A DNA stretch of 64,000 nucleotides from Bacillus_AB infantis_B (GTDB lineage: Bacteria; Bacillota; Bacilli; Bacillales; Cytobacillaceae). Below are positions 16,825-25,526 of this stretch, piece by piece. The translations under genes were made by a program, and so were the position numbers. The DNA lies in the NCBI RefSeq assembly GCF_008180445.1, contig NZ_VTER01000007.1:461054-525053 (forward strand), read 5' to 3'. The notes beneath the pieces were generated by a model. That model had not been told where the DNA came from. It saw only the letters and a program-made list of their open reading frames with translations, and did no database searches. Numbering within the stretch: the stretch's first letter is position 1; each line of letters begins with the position of its first letter.

Positions 16825-17376
16825 TTGGATAAACATGAAATCATCAGCGATTTGATGGACCGGCATGGCACCGATGTGCTCCATCTTGCCTATTCGTATG
16901 TCCGCAATCATCAGACCGCAGAAGATCTCGCACAGGAAATCTTCATCAAATGCTATGAGAAGCTGGATACCTTCCAGGGGAATTCATCCATTGATACCTG
17001 GCTCTACAGAGTGGCAGTTAATCACTGCAAAGACTATGTCACCAGCTGGCATTACCGGAAAATGCATGCCAGCGATGTGATTTCCTCCTATTTCACGGGC
17101 GGCAGCAGCAGTGCCGAACAGGATTTAATCGAACAGGAGGAAAAGACAGAGCTGCTGAATGAAATATTGCAGCTTCCTTTAAAATACCGCGAAATCATTT
17201 TCTTATATTATTATCAGCAATGCACCCAGAAAGAGATCGGCGATATATGCGGGCTGAACCTGAATACCGTGAAATCCCGCATGACCAGAGGCAAGGAATT
17301 ATTAAAAAAATCTTTAACGAAAAGAGGTGAGTGGAATGGAGAAAGAACTGGAAGAAGTAAAAGATCAAAAGCATAG
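16825..17376 (+). CDS. ECF-subfamily RNA polymerase sigma factor
   Basis: Sigma-70 family group IV factor of 183 residues, expected to redirect RNA polymerase in response to a surface signal. Region 2 is at ~10-75 (AYSYVRNHQTAEDLAQEIFIKCYEKL and DTWLYRVAVNHCKDY) and region 4 at ~115-170 (LPLKYREIIFLYYYQQCTQKEIGDICGLNLNTVKSRMTRGKELL). The start is TTG 16825, seven bases after GAGGAGG; an ATG four bases upstream runs straight into TAA. The last 41 bases overlap the next gene, so the basic tail (RGEWNGERTGRSKRSKA) is shaped by that gene's ribosome site and start. Such coupling is usual for sigma/anti-sigma pairs. Which stress it answers cannot be read from the sequence. Confidence 0.9.
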   Translation: MDKHEIISDLMDRHGTDVLHLAYSYVRNHQTAEDLAQEIFIKCYEKLDTFQGNSSIDTWLYRVAVNHCKDYVTSWHYRKMHASDVISSYFTGGSSSAEQDLIEQEEKTELLNEILQLPLKYREIIFLYYYQQCTQKEIGDICGLNLNTVKSRMTRGKELLKKSLTKRGEWNGERTGRSKRSKA

Positions 17377-18568
17377 CGGGAAACTTGCGGAATTCCGATT
17401 TACACCCGATATGAAGGCAAATGTCATGAGAACCATAAGCCAGAAGGAAACAAGGACAGCCCAAAGACATTCCCGAAAGAAGACGGGAAAATGGGTTCCT
17501 GTCATGCTGACAGCCGTGTTTCTTGCCGCTTCCTCTGCAGGCGTCTATTCATTGGTGAACCAGCAGGAAGAAGATCAGCAGCAAACCGCCGAAAAGAAAC
17601 CTGAGCTGATCACACCTCCCTATATACCGGAAAATTATGTGTTTAAGCATATGCATACAGTAGGAGAGCTATATGAGCATATATTCACCGATTCGGCGAA
17701 TGAGCAGAATACATTTTCCTATCAGATGCGCAAGGAATTGTCGGACGATCAGCAGTCAGGCTCTGACCTCATGCTGGCAGATAATCTGACCGGCACCTAT
17801 TATCAAGGAGAAGACGGGCAGTCGTATATCATCTGGGAAGCGGAAGGTTTTTATCAGGTCGTTGAGAAGCAGGGAGACCTAAAGGAAGAAGAATTGTTTA
17901 AGATTGCAGACTCCATCCTTGAAGCCAAAGGGTATAACAGCCTGCTGCTCGAAAATACAGAAGACACTGAAAAGCAGGAAGATACAGAAACAGAGGCCCC
18001 TGACAATCAGCCGGACCAGAACGAAAACAATGAACCAGAGGAAAACACAGAACAAGATCCAGAACAGAACAATCCTCCGCCAACAGAGGAAACAGAGGAA
18101 GAACAGGAAGAACAGCCTGAAGCAAACGAACCTGAGGATAATCAGCAGGAAGAAGAACCAGTGGAGCAGGGCGGGCTGAGCAAGGCAGAAGCAAGCGGGC
18201 TCTCGGCAAGTTCTATGACGCTGTTTGATCAGCAGTTAAAGAAATTTGATGCTAATTTGAAGCATCCAAACTTCAAAACAGAGGAAGAGTTTTACACTGA
18301 ATTTTCTTCCATTATGACCAAACAGCTCGCAAAGAAAAGATTTGGCTATATAGTTGAGGAAAAGGCGGATGGACTTTATCTTGTTGCTACAGAAGGGCCG
18401 ATATTCCTGGACACATCACAGCCTTATGAACTGAAGCAGACCAGCCCTTCAGAATATAAAATCACCCAGAAACATAAAAGTGATCTTCACGGTGTCCTCA
18501 CCATCGTCATCACAATCAGCCAGGTGGAAAACAAGTGGATCATGACTGATTTTGAACACCAATATTAA
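17336..18568 (+). CDS. Single-pass membrane protein, probable anti-sigma factor
   Basis: The 410-residue protein has a ~50-residue cytoplasmic N-terminus, one membrane segment (WVPVMLTAVFLAASSAGVYS, ~50-70), and a large outer part. That part holds a folded region, a strikingly acidic Glu/Gln/Asn/Pro-rich linker of ~80 residues, and a C-terminal domain ending ENKWIMTDFEHQY. The start is ATG 17336 after GAGGTG, within the sigma gene. No zinc-finger HxxxCxxC motif is visible, so it is not a classical ZAS anti-sigma factor. The role rests on gene order, overlap and topology rather than on a recognised domain. The acidic linker could span the wall or bind cations. Confidence 0.7.
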   Translation: MEKELEEVKDQKHSGKLAEFRFTPDMKANVMRTISQKETRTAQRHSRKKTGKWVPVMLTAVFLAASSAGVYSLVNQQEEDQQQTAEKKPELITPPYIPENYVFKHMHTVGELYEHIFTDSANEQNTFSYQMRKELSDDQQSGSDLMLADNLTGTYYQGEDGQSYIIWEAEGFYQVVEKQGDLKEEELFKIADSILEAKGYNSLLLENTEDTEKQEDTETEAPDNQPDQNENNEPEENTEQDPEQNNPPPTEETEEEQEEQPEANEPEDNQQEEEPVEQGGLSKAEASGLSASSMTLFDQQLKKFDANLKHPNFKTEEEFYTEFSSIMTKQLAKKRFGYIVEEKADGLYLVATEGPIFLDTSQPYELKQTSPSEYKITQKHKSDLHGVLTIVITISQVENKWIMTDFEHQY

Positions 18569-18687
18569 AGGCTCTTTTGCCTTTAAGGAATAAATAACAT
18601 TTTATAGTATTGTGTAAAAAGAGGCTTATTCAGCCAACGCGGAATGGTTTTGAAAAAACAGGAAGTCCGTGAATAGCATGCCTGAAA

Positions 18688-18875
18688 ATAAGCGGAGATT
18701 TTCCGGTTATGCTGCTGAATATGGCACTCGTAGGTGTAGATAAGGGGAGAAATTCCCGTTAAGCGGAGCAAAGCTGCCGGTTTTCTTATTTCATGAGCCA
18801 ATAGACGGAAATTCTCCGTCTATTTGAGCTATTTTTAGAGGTTATTTGAAATTAGAGGGAAATTCTCCTCCTATT
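18688..18875. repeat. Four spaced small palindromes (GGAGAAATTCTCC-like)
   Basis: Short inverted repeats at about 18688-18710, 18741-18762, 18801-18823 and 18851-18875 are variants on GCGGAGATTTTCCG, GGGGAGAAATTCCC, GACGGAAATTCTCCGTC and GAGGGAAATTCTCCTC, spaced 50-60 bases. The stems differ but stay paired. A weak AAAGGC/GCCTTT hairpin directly follows the preceding stop codon. No gene is supported in 18569-19082. Confidence 0.65.
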
Positions 18876-19040
18876 TTTCAACCTGTCACTGATTACCTCG
18901 TTCAGGCCGGAAGGTCCGCTCTTTGAGAGACAGTAAAAATAGCTTTTCCTGATCACCCCACAATAAGCAGTATATATCGCAGGCGCAATCGCAATAAGTG
19001 ATAGAGTCCTTCCAACTTAGTTCCTAATACTAGCCATTAT

Positions 19041-19072
19041 AAAAAAGCGCCAGCAAGATAGCTGGCGCTTTT
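19041..19072 (-). terminator. Terminator of the csaB minus-strand unit
   Basis: Stem AAGCGCCAGC / GCTGGCGCTT; read on the minus strand it is followed by six T's, ten bases after the flippase gene. Confidence 0.9.
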
Positions 19073-19082
19073 CGCATTATAA

Positions 19083-20627
19083 TCAACCAGAGCTTCCGCC
19101 CCGTTTTTTCCGTACGACAGAGAGCAGCTGTACAAATCCCTGGCGGTAGAAGAAGTATAATCCTCCCGCATAAAGGATGGCGCCAAGCGGTACAAGAATG
19201 CTCAGCTCGAACAGCGGCAGCCAGTCGGAGACCGGTGTGAACTGCTTGATCAGGTAGAGCGGCACCGCCATGATAACAGATGGCAGCAGCACCCTGATAA
19301 ACAGGGAAATAAGCTTCCTTCTTTCACCTGCATCAAAGTCCTTGTAGACCACATAGGTGGATACGCCCAGATAATAGAAGGAGACGACAGAGCTGGTCAA
19401 AGCAAGCCCCGGATAGCCGAACGGACCGACAAACAGCCAGTTGAGCAGCACATTCAATAGAATTGTCGTTACACTGATCCGGAGGATGATCGCCGTCTTC
19501 CCGCGGGCGTACATCGACTTCGAGACGATGTACTGCAGGCCCTGCGTTACGATCAATGGCAGATATAAGAGAAGTGCAAGATAGGTATTTTGCGTGTCTT
19601 CTGCCGTAAATCTCCCGCCTTCATAGATAAAAGCAATGGCCGCATCACCGACAAGCAGGAGCCCGACCGCGATTGGCATCAGGGTGACAAGAGAAATCTG
19701 CATGCCCATGAAGAACGTCTGCTGGAACTTTTTATGGTTATCCACCTGCTCTGACAGCAGGGTAAAGATGATCGCAGCAATCGTCGTGCCGTAGATCGCC
19801 TGAGGAATGCTCACCAGGAGGGAAGCATTATTCAGATAAGTGACAGCACCGGAAATCGTGCCGGCGGCAAATGTTTTATTGACGAACATATTGATCTGCC
19901 CGACGACTGAATTGAGCAAGGCCGGTACAAGAAGGGCAAGAAAAGTGTTGCGGAATACTTTATCCACCTTGATCGTCGGCTCCCAATGAAAACCGCTTTT
20001 CCTGAGATAAAAAATCTGCAGTACGGTTCCAAGAAGCGTACCAGCGATAAAGCCGTAAGCGAGGCTGTTGATGCCCCACGAATCAGAGAACAAAAGGGCG
20101 AAAACGGCACCCATCAATGTTGCCAGGAGCTTCGAGATCTGGGAAGGAACAAACACGCGCCTGCCCTGCAGGTAGGATTCCAGAATTCCGTTCAAGGCAA
20201 TCGCTGTCATGAAAAGGAAGAAGAATTGCGTGATATCGACAGCGACCTTCTCCTGCACCTCGTTCATCGATCCGTAGATGAATGGGACGATATACGGGAC
20301 GAAGAAATAGCCGGCAACCGTAACAATCAGGAAAACCAGCACGGTGGCATTCATGATGCCGCTCGCATTCCGTTCGGTGGCAGCTGTGTCAGCATTCCGG
20401 TGCTTTATATACAAGGGCAGAAACACATTATTGAATCCGCCTGAAATCATGGCCACAACAAGTGTGATAAAAGAAAAAGCAAGCAAATAGCCGTCTGTGA
20501 AGTCGGTTGCGCCGAATTCTCTCGCAATGATGCTCTCGCGCAGGAAGCCTGACAGCTTAAGGACGAGGGCCAGCAGCGTGATCCAGATGGCGGTTTTTTT
20601 TAATCCTGACATGGATTCTTCAGTCAC
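19083..20627 (-). CDS. MurJ/MviN-type lipid-linked sugar flippase
   Basis: Polytopic membrane protein of 514 residues (about 14 hydrophobic segments) of the MOP superfamily, MviN/MurJ branch: early GFLRESIIAREFGATDFTDGYLLAFS and mid-protein SGAVTYLNNASLLVSIPQAIYGT. Members move lipid-linked precursors across the membrane. Because it shares a strand and close spacing with a glycosyltransferase and csaB, its cargo is more likely the lipid-linked secondary cell-wall polysaccharide repeat than lipid II; that is inference. The GTG at 20627 is the longest start; ATG 20612 is an alternative, and neither has a strong ribosome site. The gene is last in its unit. Confidence 0.82.
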   Translation of the reverse strand: MTEESMSGLKKTAIWITLLALVLKLSGFLRESIIAREFGATDFTDGYLLAFSFITLVVAMISGGFNNVFLPLYIKHRNADTAATERNASGIMNATVLVFLIVTVAGYFFVPYIVPFIYGSMNEVQEKVAVDITQFFFLFMTAIALNGILESYLQGRRVFVPSQISKLLATLMGAVFALLFSDSWGINSLAYGFIAGTLLGTVLQIFYLRKSGFHWEPTIKVDKVFRNTFLALLVPALLNSVVGQINMFVNKTFAAGTISGAVTYLNNASLLVSIPQAIYGTTIAAIIFTLLSEQVDNHKKFQQTFFMGMQISLVTLMPIAVGLLLVGDAAIAFIYEGGRFTAEDTQNTYLALLLYLPLIVTQGLQYIVSKSMYARGKTAIILRISVTTILLNVLLNWLFVGPFGYPGLALTSSVVSFYYLGVSTYVVYKDFDAGERRKLISLFIRVLLPSVIMAVPLYLIKQFTPVSDWLPLFELSILVPLGAILYAGGLYFFYRQGFVQLLSVVRKKRGGSSG

Positions 20628-20691
20628 TTTCTGTTTAAGGGTAGAAGGAAACCCCAGGTAAAGCGGGTGCTCTCCCTGAGGCTCTTCACAA

Positions 20692-21864
20692 TTATTTCTT
20701 CAGTGCGCTGAGGTAGATTTCCTCATATTTGGCTGCAGCGGCAAGGTGAGAATATTCCTTCTCAATCTTTTCTCGCGCATTTTTCGCCATTTCCTCGCCT
20801 TTTTCCGGATTTTCGAGGAAGTACAGAATAGCTTCTGATAGCTCTTCTACATTCTTTTCCTCAACCAGTAAGCCGTCTTTGCCTGGATCGACAATCTCCT
20901 TCAGGCCGCCGACTGCACAGGCGACAAGCGGAGAGCCGGAGCCCATCGCTTCAAGAGCCGAGATGGAAGTAGCTTCTTCAACGCCGGCAGAGTGGACGCT
21001 CGGCACAAGGACGATGTCGGCCAGGGCATAATAGTCTTTTACCTTTTCATGCGGTACGGCACCGAGCAGCGTGACGCGGTCCTCCATTTTATTTTCCGCG
21101 ACAATCTGCTTGATTTCATTTAACGCTTCGCCGCTTCCGGCATAAATTAATCTGGTGTTTGGATATTTTTCAAGCACAGCAGGCAATGCCAGGGCAGGGT
21201 AGATGACCCCGTTCTTTTTTGTCAGGCGGCGCGGCACGAATAAGACATGCTCGTCCCGTGATACCCCGTACTGGTCGCGAAGCTGGCCTTTTTTATCTTT
21301 ATCAGGCTTGAAGCTGTGAATATCGATGAAGTTGCGGATGGCATTGCCTTCCACGCCCGACATTTCCTTTACATAGTCCTTCAGGCGCTGGTCAACGGTA
21401 ATGATCTTCCGTGTCCCTTTATAGGCCTTGATCTCGATATCCTGCATTTCCTTTGCCTCAGGGCTGCCTTCGATGATGCTGCCCTTGCTGACAGATTCGA
21501 ATGCCATATAGCCATGGACGGTCGAGACAGTCGGGATGCCGGTTTCAATGGCAGCAAGCGTCGTGAACGGATCTTGTGCATTGATCAGGTCATACTGCTT
21601 ATGCTTGTTCTTTTCGATCAGCTTCTGGATCAGCTTTTTCCGGGCATGATGGCTCCACAGGATGCCGCGGCCTTTCTTGAGCTTTTGAATGACAAAGCTC
21701 GGCCCCTGGGCATAGACCTTGCGGACGGCAGGGCTGATATCAGAAAAAGACAGGACATCAACCTCATGTCCGCGCTCTTCAAGCCCGGCCTTTAATGTGG
21801 CCACATGGGTGGAAAGTCCACCCGCGTGCGGATAATCGTATGCGGTAGCAATTAATATTTTCAT
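20692..21864 (-). CDS. GT4-family glycosyltransferase of the cell-wall polysaccharide unit
   Basis: A 390-residue GT-B fold enzyme. The N-terminus has the acceptor-side Gly-rich loop (YPHAGGLSTHV); the C-terminal half has the nucleotide-sugar site (PRRLTKKNGV, YAGSGEAL, ADIVLVPSVHSAGVEEATSISALEAMGSGSPLVACAVGG with the E-x7-E pattern). It should add a sugar to a lipid-linked intermediate on the cytoplasmic side. Start ATG 21864 with GGAGG seven bases ahead. It sits 13 bases after csaB and 64 before the flippase gene. The donor sugar is not predictable. Confidence 0.88.
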   Translation of the reverse strand: MKILIATAYDYPHAGGLSTHVATLKAGLEERGHEVDVLSFSDISPAVRKVYAQGPSFVIQKLKKGRGILWSHHARKKLIQKLIEKNKHKQYDLINAQDPFTTLAAIETGIPTVSTVHGYMAFESVSKGSIIEGSPEAKEMQDIEIKAYKGTRKIITVDQRLKDYVKEMSGVEGNAIRNFIDIHSFKPDKDKKGQLRDQYGVSRDEHVLFVPRRLTKKNGVIYPALALPAVLEKYPNTRLIYAGSGEALNEIKQIVAENKMEDRVTLLGAVPHEKVKDYYALADIVLVPSVHSAGVEEATSISALEAMGSGSPLVACAVGGLKEIVDPGKDGLLVEEKNVEELSEAILYFLENPEKGEEMAKNAREKIEKEYSHLAAAAKYEEIYLSALKK

Positions 21865-21877
21865 TTTGGCGCCTCCA

Positions 21878-22987
21878 TTAACGTAAAAAGTTTTCTTTCA
21901 GCAGCTCAACATTGCGGACAGCTTCTTTTCTCATACCTTCAGCATTCGTTTTGACCACTGTGCTGTATTTATCGCGGTTATCCAGAAGGTGAAGTGAATT
22001 CTTGGTGAGCTCTTCAGCATCCATTTCTTCAAGGACGGCCGAGAATTCCCACATCCCGCTGCGCTTCAGCAGGCTTTCCACCTTTTTATCATAGCTGAGG
22101 CCGATATGCGGTACACCCATAAGCGTTGAGAAAATCAGGGCATGAAGGCGCATGCCGATCGTCATTTGGCATTCGCCGATAAAGTTCAAATACTGGTTTG
22201 GCGTAAATTTCGTCCCGAGGATAAGACATTTATCAGCATGCTTCATGTGGGCAAGCACCTTTTTGCTCGCCTCATCATCATGATGGCCTTCCATCGGCAC
22301 GAATACAGGAGTTACATCACGCTCTTCAATCAAGCGGTCAAGGATCTGGCCAATCTGCTCGAACTGCTTTACCTTCTCAAACCATGGACGCACAGAAACG
22401 GCAACCAGATTATCCTTTCGTTCAAGATTAAGGCTGTCGATGCAGCTTGTATCCTTTTTCGGGTGGAAAGCAAAGACGATATCTGATGTCACGACCGTTT
22501 CTGGCCGTTTGACGCCAAGCTTGTGCAGCAGGTCCTTAGAGAACTGGTCACGGACTGTAACAAAGTCGGCCATATTGGCAAAAACCTTCATTAATATCTT
22601 GCCCCAGGTCGAGTTGACAGGACCAATGCCCTGGGAGAAGAACATGACTTTTGTGCCGCAAAGCTTGGCAAGGAATACAATCAGTAAATAATAAGGAAGC
22701 GGTCCGAATATAAACTTAGTCGGATATGTATCCTGCAAAAGTCCCCCGCCGCCGGACACGAGCAGATCGGCTTCCTTCAGTGCTCTGACCTTGCCTTTAA
22801 AATCCTGGCGCCAGCCCCGGTAAACGGTTTTGACATGATGTTCCTTTGCAGTCTGTTCTGGAGACAGTGAAAAAACGGTAATTTCTGGTTCATTCAATTG
22901 ATCACGCAAATTATCGACAATAGATTCCAGGATGGCTTCGTCGCCTGTATTTCCAAGTCCGTAGAATCCTGAGATGACAATCTTCAA
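21878..22987 (-). CDS. csaB: CsaB polysaccharide pyruvyl transferase
   Basis: Transfers pyruvate from phosphoenolpyruvate as a ketal onto a ManNAc residue of the secondary cell-wall polysaccharide, making the ligand for SLH domains. The 369-residue length is normal for CsaB. Recognised by the N-terminus (KIVISGFYGLGNTGDEAIL), the ADLLVSGGGGLLQD block, FFSQGIGPV, and the C-terminal MTIGMRLHALIFS...GLSYDKKV block. The start is TTG 22987, ten bases after AAGGAGG; no ATG competes. It is the first gene of the minus unit. With eight SLH proteins in the same 64 kb, this gene is the functional keystone of the region. Confidence 0.95.
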   Translation of the reverse strand: MKIVISGFYGLGNTGDEAILESIVDNLRDQLNEPEITVFSLSPEQTAKEHHVKTVYRGWRQDFKGKVRALKEADLLVSGGGGLLQDTYPTKFIFGPLPYYLLIVFLAKLCGTKVMFFSQGIGPVNSTWGKILMKVFANMADFVTVRDQFSKDLLHKLGVKRPETVVTSDIVFAFHPKKDTSCIDSLNLERKDNLVAVSVRPWFEKVKQFEQIGQILDRLIEERDVTPVFVPMEGHHDDEASKKVLAHMKHADKCLILGTKFTPNQYLNFIGECQMTIGMRLHALIFSTLMGVPHIGLSYDKKVESLLKRSGMWEFSAVLEEMDAEELTKNSLHLLDNRDKYSTVVKTNAEGMRKEAVRNVELLKENFLR

Positions 22988-23237
22988 AGAAGTATTTCCT
23001 CCTTATAGTGGGTTAAGGCTGCATTTCCCGCCAGAAAGCTTTTCTTTTAGTATGCACATATGCTTTCATCCGGCATTAAAAATCAGCCTCTTGGTAAAAA
23101 ATTGCGAATGCAAAGCAGAATATTTTCGCAACATAAAAGAAAAGGAGCCGGTGAAAACGCCCCCTAAAAAGCTAAACAATATTTTATCATTATAACTGCT
23201 TTCAGACAATGTCAATGATGCAAGCTTTGTCAGGATT

Positions 23238-23294
23238 TGTTATACTATGTTAGAAATTATTTGAGATTGTTCACCGGGTAACAAGAAAGCCCGG
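23238..23294 (+). promoter_or_regulatory. Extended -10 promoter and leader hairpin for the wecC unit
   Basis: TGTTATACT (23238-23246) is an extended -10 without a good -35. The leader contains CCGGG / CCCGG (23274-23278, 23290-23294). The rest of the 340-base divergent region (22988-23333) holds only a 7-bp TTGCGAA/TTCGCAA pair near 23100. Confidence 0.5.
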
Positions 23295-23333
23295 TATATC
23301 ACTATTGAAGCCTATAAAGAGAGGTCCTATTTG

Positions 23334-24608
23334 ATGGAAAAGATTTGTGTAATTGGATTAGGATATATTGGCCTGCCAACTTCGGCCATTTTTGCAAAAG
23401 CCGGCTATGAAGTAGTTGGCATGGATGTCAGCGAACGTGTCGTCAATTCACTGAACAAAGGGGAAGTCCATATAGAAGAAGTCGGCCTTCCGGAGCTTGT
23501 GAAAGAAGTAGTGGAGACAGGCAAGCTGCGCGCGTCCACAGCACCTGAGGAAGCAGATGTCTTCATCATTGCCGTACCGACGCCGATCCACGAAGACTAT
23601 ACAGCGAATGTCGACTATGTTGTCAATGCTACAAAGTCAATCGTGCCATTTTTGAAAAAAGGCAATGTCGTCATTGTTGAATCAACGATCCCGCCAAGAA
23701 CGATGGATGATATTGTGGCACCGATCCTTCAGGAAAGCGGATTTGACACGCAGAATGATATTTATGTGGCTCATTGCCCAGAGCGCGTGCTCCCAGGCCG
23801 CATCCTGATCGAACTGATCGAAAACACACGCATCGTCGGCGGAACGACACCGGTTGCTGCGAAAAAAGCGGCAGATGTCTATCGTGCTGTCGTCACAGGC
23901 GATGTGATTGAAACAGAAGCAGTGACTGCTGAAATGTCCAAGCTGATGGAAAATACCTTCCGCGATGTCAATATCGCACTGGCCAACGAACTGGCGAAAA
24001 TCAGCCAGAAGCTTGGCGTTAATGCGCATAATGTCATCGAGCTTGCCAACAAGCATCCGCGCGTGAACATCCATACGCCTGGACCAGGAGTAGGCGGCCA
24101 CTGTCTGGCAGTCGACCCTTACTTCATCGTGGAAAAAGCGCAGGCAGAATCGCCATTAATTCAGGAAGCCCGCCGCATCAACAACTCTATGCCTCATTTT
24201 GTGGTGGAGAATATCGAGAAGCTTACCGTCCAGCTGGAAAAGCCGAAGATCGCTGTATTCGGCCTGACGTACAAAGGCAATATCGATGATGTGCGCGAAA
24301 GCCCGGCACTCGAAATTTACGAAATGCTGAAAAGCAATCCGCGCTTCGAGGTACATGCCTATGATCCGCATGTACAGAACCACCAGGTGGATTTTGAGCT
24401 GTCTTCTTTTGAGGAAGCCGTTAACGGCGCCCATGTCGTCGCGATCCTTGCAGACCACTCTGAGTTCCGCGAACTGAAGGCAGAGGATTTTGCAGGCATG
24501 GCTTCGCCGGTTGTGTTTGATACGAAGAATTGTACGGACATGGATGCTGATCATGTAAAGGTATACCGCATCGGCGACCTTTCCATGCTGGCGCCCATTA
24601 CATTATGA
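23334..24608 (+). CDS. wecC: UDP-N-acetyl-D-mannosamine dehydrogenase (WecC type)
   Basis: NAD-dependent four-electron oxidation of UDP-ManNAc to UDP-ManNAcA, giving an acidic sugar for the cell-wall polysaccharide. The 424-residue protein has the Rossmann motif ICVIGLGYIGLPTSAIFA, the central VIVESTIPPRTMDD and AEMSKLMENTFRDVNIALANEL segments characteristic of the WecC rather than UDP-glucose branch, and catalytic Cys in GGHCLAVDPYF, then the C-terminal UDP-binding domain (FGLTYKGNIDDVRESPA). ATG 23334 follows AGAGAGGT; TTG 23331 is the adjacent alternative. It begins a plus-strand unit with wecG 15 bases downstream. Confidence 0.9.
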   Translation: MEKICVIGLGYIGLPTSAIFAKAGYEVVGMDVSERVVNSLNKGEVHIEEVGLPELVKEVVETGKLRASTAPEEADVFIIAVPTPIHEDYTANVDYVVNATKSIVPFLKKGNVVIVESTIPPRTMDDIVAPILQESGFDTQNDIYVAHCPERVLPGRILIELIENTRIVGGTTPVAAKKAADVYRAVVTGDVIETEAVTAEMSKLMENTFRDVNIALANELAKISQKLGVNAHNVIELANKHPRVNIHTPGPGVGGHCLAVDPYFIVEKAQAESPLIQEARRINNSMPHFVVENIEKLTVQLEKPKIAVFGLTYKGNIDDVRESPALEIYEMLKSNPRFEVHAYDPHVQNHQVDFELSSFEEAVNGAHVVAILADHSEFRELKAEDFAGMASPVVFDTKNCTDMDADHVKVYRIGDLSMLAPITL

Positions 24609-24623
24609 GTAAAAAAGAAAGTG

Positions 24624-25346
24624 ATGAGTAGAATGGGAAAAGAGCAATATTTAGGGGTCGATGTTTCCCCTCTTAATTATGAAGAGATTATTGATGATCT
24701 CAGAACCAGGATGATGGAAGGGAAACAGTCGACCATTATTGCCGTAAATCCTGAAAAAGTCATCAAAGCGGAAGAAAATGAAGAGCTGCGCGGCCTGATC
24801 AACGGGTCAACCTATCAGATCCCTGACGGTGTCGGCATCCTGCTTGCCTCTAAGCTCAAGGGCGGGAGCATCACCTCCCGGGTGACCGGCGTGGATATGA
24901 TGGAAAGATTGATCCGCTTCGCCGCTGAGGAACATCATAAAGTATTTCTGTATGGCGCCAAGGAAGAGGTTGTCACAGAGGCTAAACGGAAGCTTGAGGA
25001 AAAATATCCGGGGCTCATCATCTCCGGCTATGAAAACGGCTATGTCCAGGACCAGCAGGCGCTTGTTGAGAAAATCAATGAATCAGGCGCCGAGCTGCTG
25101 TTCGTTGCCATGGGCAGCCCGAAGCAGGAACTGTGGATCCGTGAGCATATGCCGCATCTTAACGTTAAAGTATTCCAGGGTGTCGGCGGAAGCTTCGACG
25201 TCTTTGCGGGCAAGGTGCAGCGGGCACCATCCTTTTACCGGAAGCTTGGTCTTGAATGGCTTTACCGCCTGATGAAGGAGCCGCACCGCTTTAAGCGGCA
25301 GCTCGCCCTGCCGAGGTTCCTTCTGAAGATCATGTCCCGCCGGTAG
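24624..25346 (+). CDS. wecG: WecG/TagA/CpsF-family glycosyltransferase
   Basis: GT26 enzyme expected to add ManNAc or ManNAcA to undecaprenyl-PP-GlcNAc, the second step of linkage-unit or polysaccharide synthesis. About 240 residues with AVNPEKV, IPDGVGILLASKL, RVTGVDMM, AMGSPKQELWI and GVGGSFDVFAGKVQRAP, the family signature blocks. The start is uncertain among GTG 24621, ATG 24624 and ATG 24633. It follows the UDP-ManNAc dehydrogenase gene by 15 bases, which fits an acidic ManNAcA donor. A terminator-like hairpin follows before the ligase-like gene. Confidence 0.9.
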   Translation: MSRMGKEQYLGVDVSPLNYEEIIDDLRTRMMEGKQSTIIAVNPEKVIKAEENEELRGLINGSTYQIPDGVGILLASKLKGGSITSRVTGVDMMERLIRFAAEEHHKVFLYGAKEEVVTEAKRKLEEKYPGLIISGYENGYVQDQQALVEKINESGAELLFVAMGSPKQELWIREHMPHLNVKVFQGVGGSFDVFAGKVQRAPSFYRKLGLEWLYRLMKEPHRFKRQLALPRFLLKIMSRR

Positions 25347-25450
25347 GGATTGGTTAAGATTCACAGGATTTTCAACTTTTTAATATAGACTGCTCCAGTT
25401 CCCCATGTTATAAATGGAGAGAACTTTATTGGACTGCCTTCTTAGAACAC

Positions 25451-25483
25451 AAAAGGCTTGAAAGACTACTTTTCAAGCCTTTT
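25451..25483 (+). terminator. Terminator-like hairpin inside the polysaccharide unit
   Basis: AAAAGGCTTGAAA / TTTCAAGCCTTTT, 13 paired bases ending in T's, lies between wecG and the ligase-like gene. It may limit expression downstream, as no clear promoter is seen between it and 25527. Confidence 0.75.
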
Positions 25484-25526
25484 ATCCTGCATAAGCAAAG
25501 TAAAAGGCAAGAAAGGACCTAGATTG

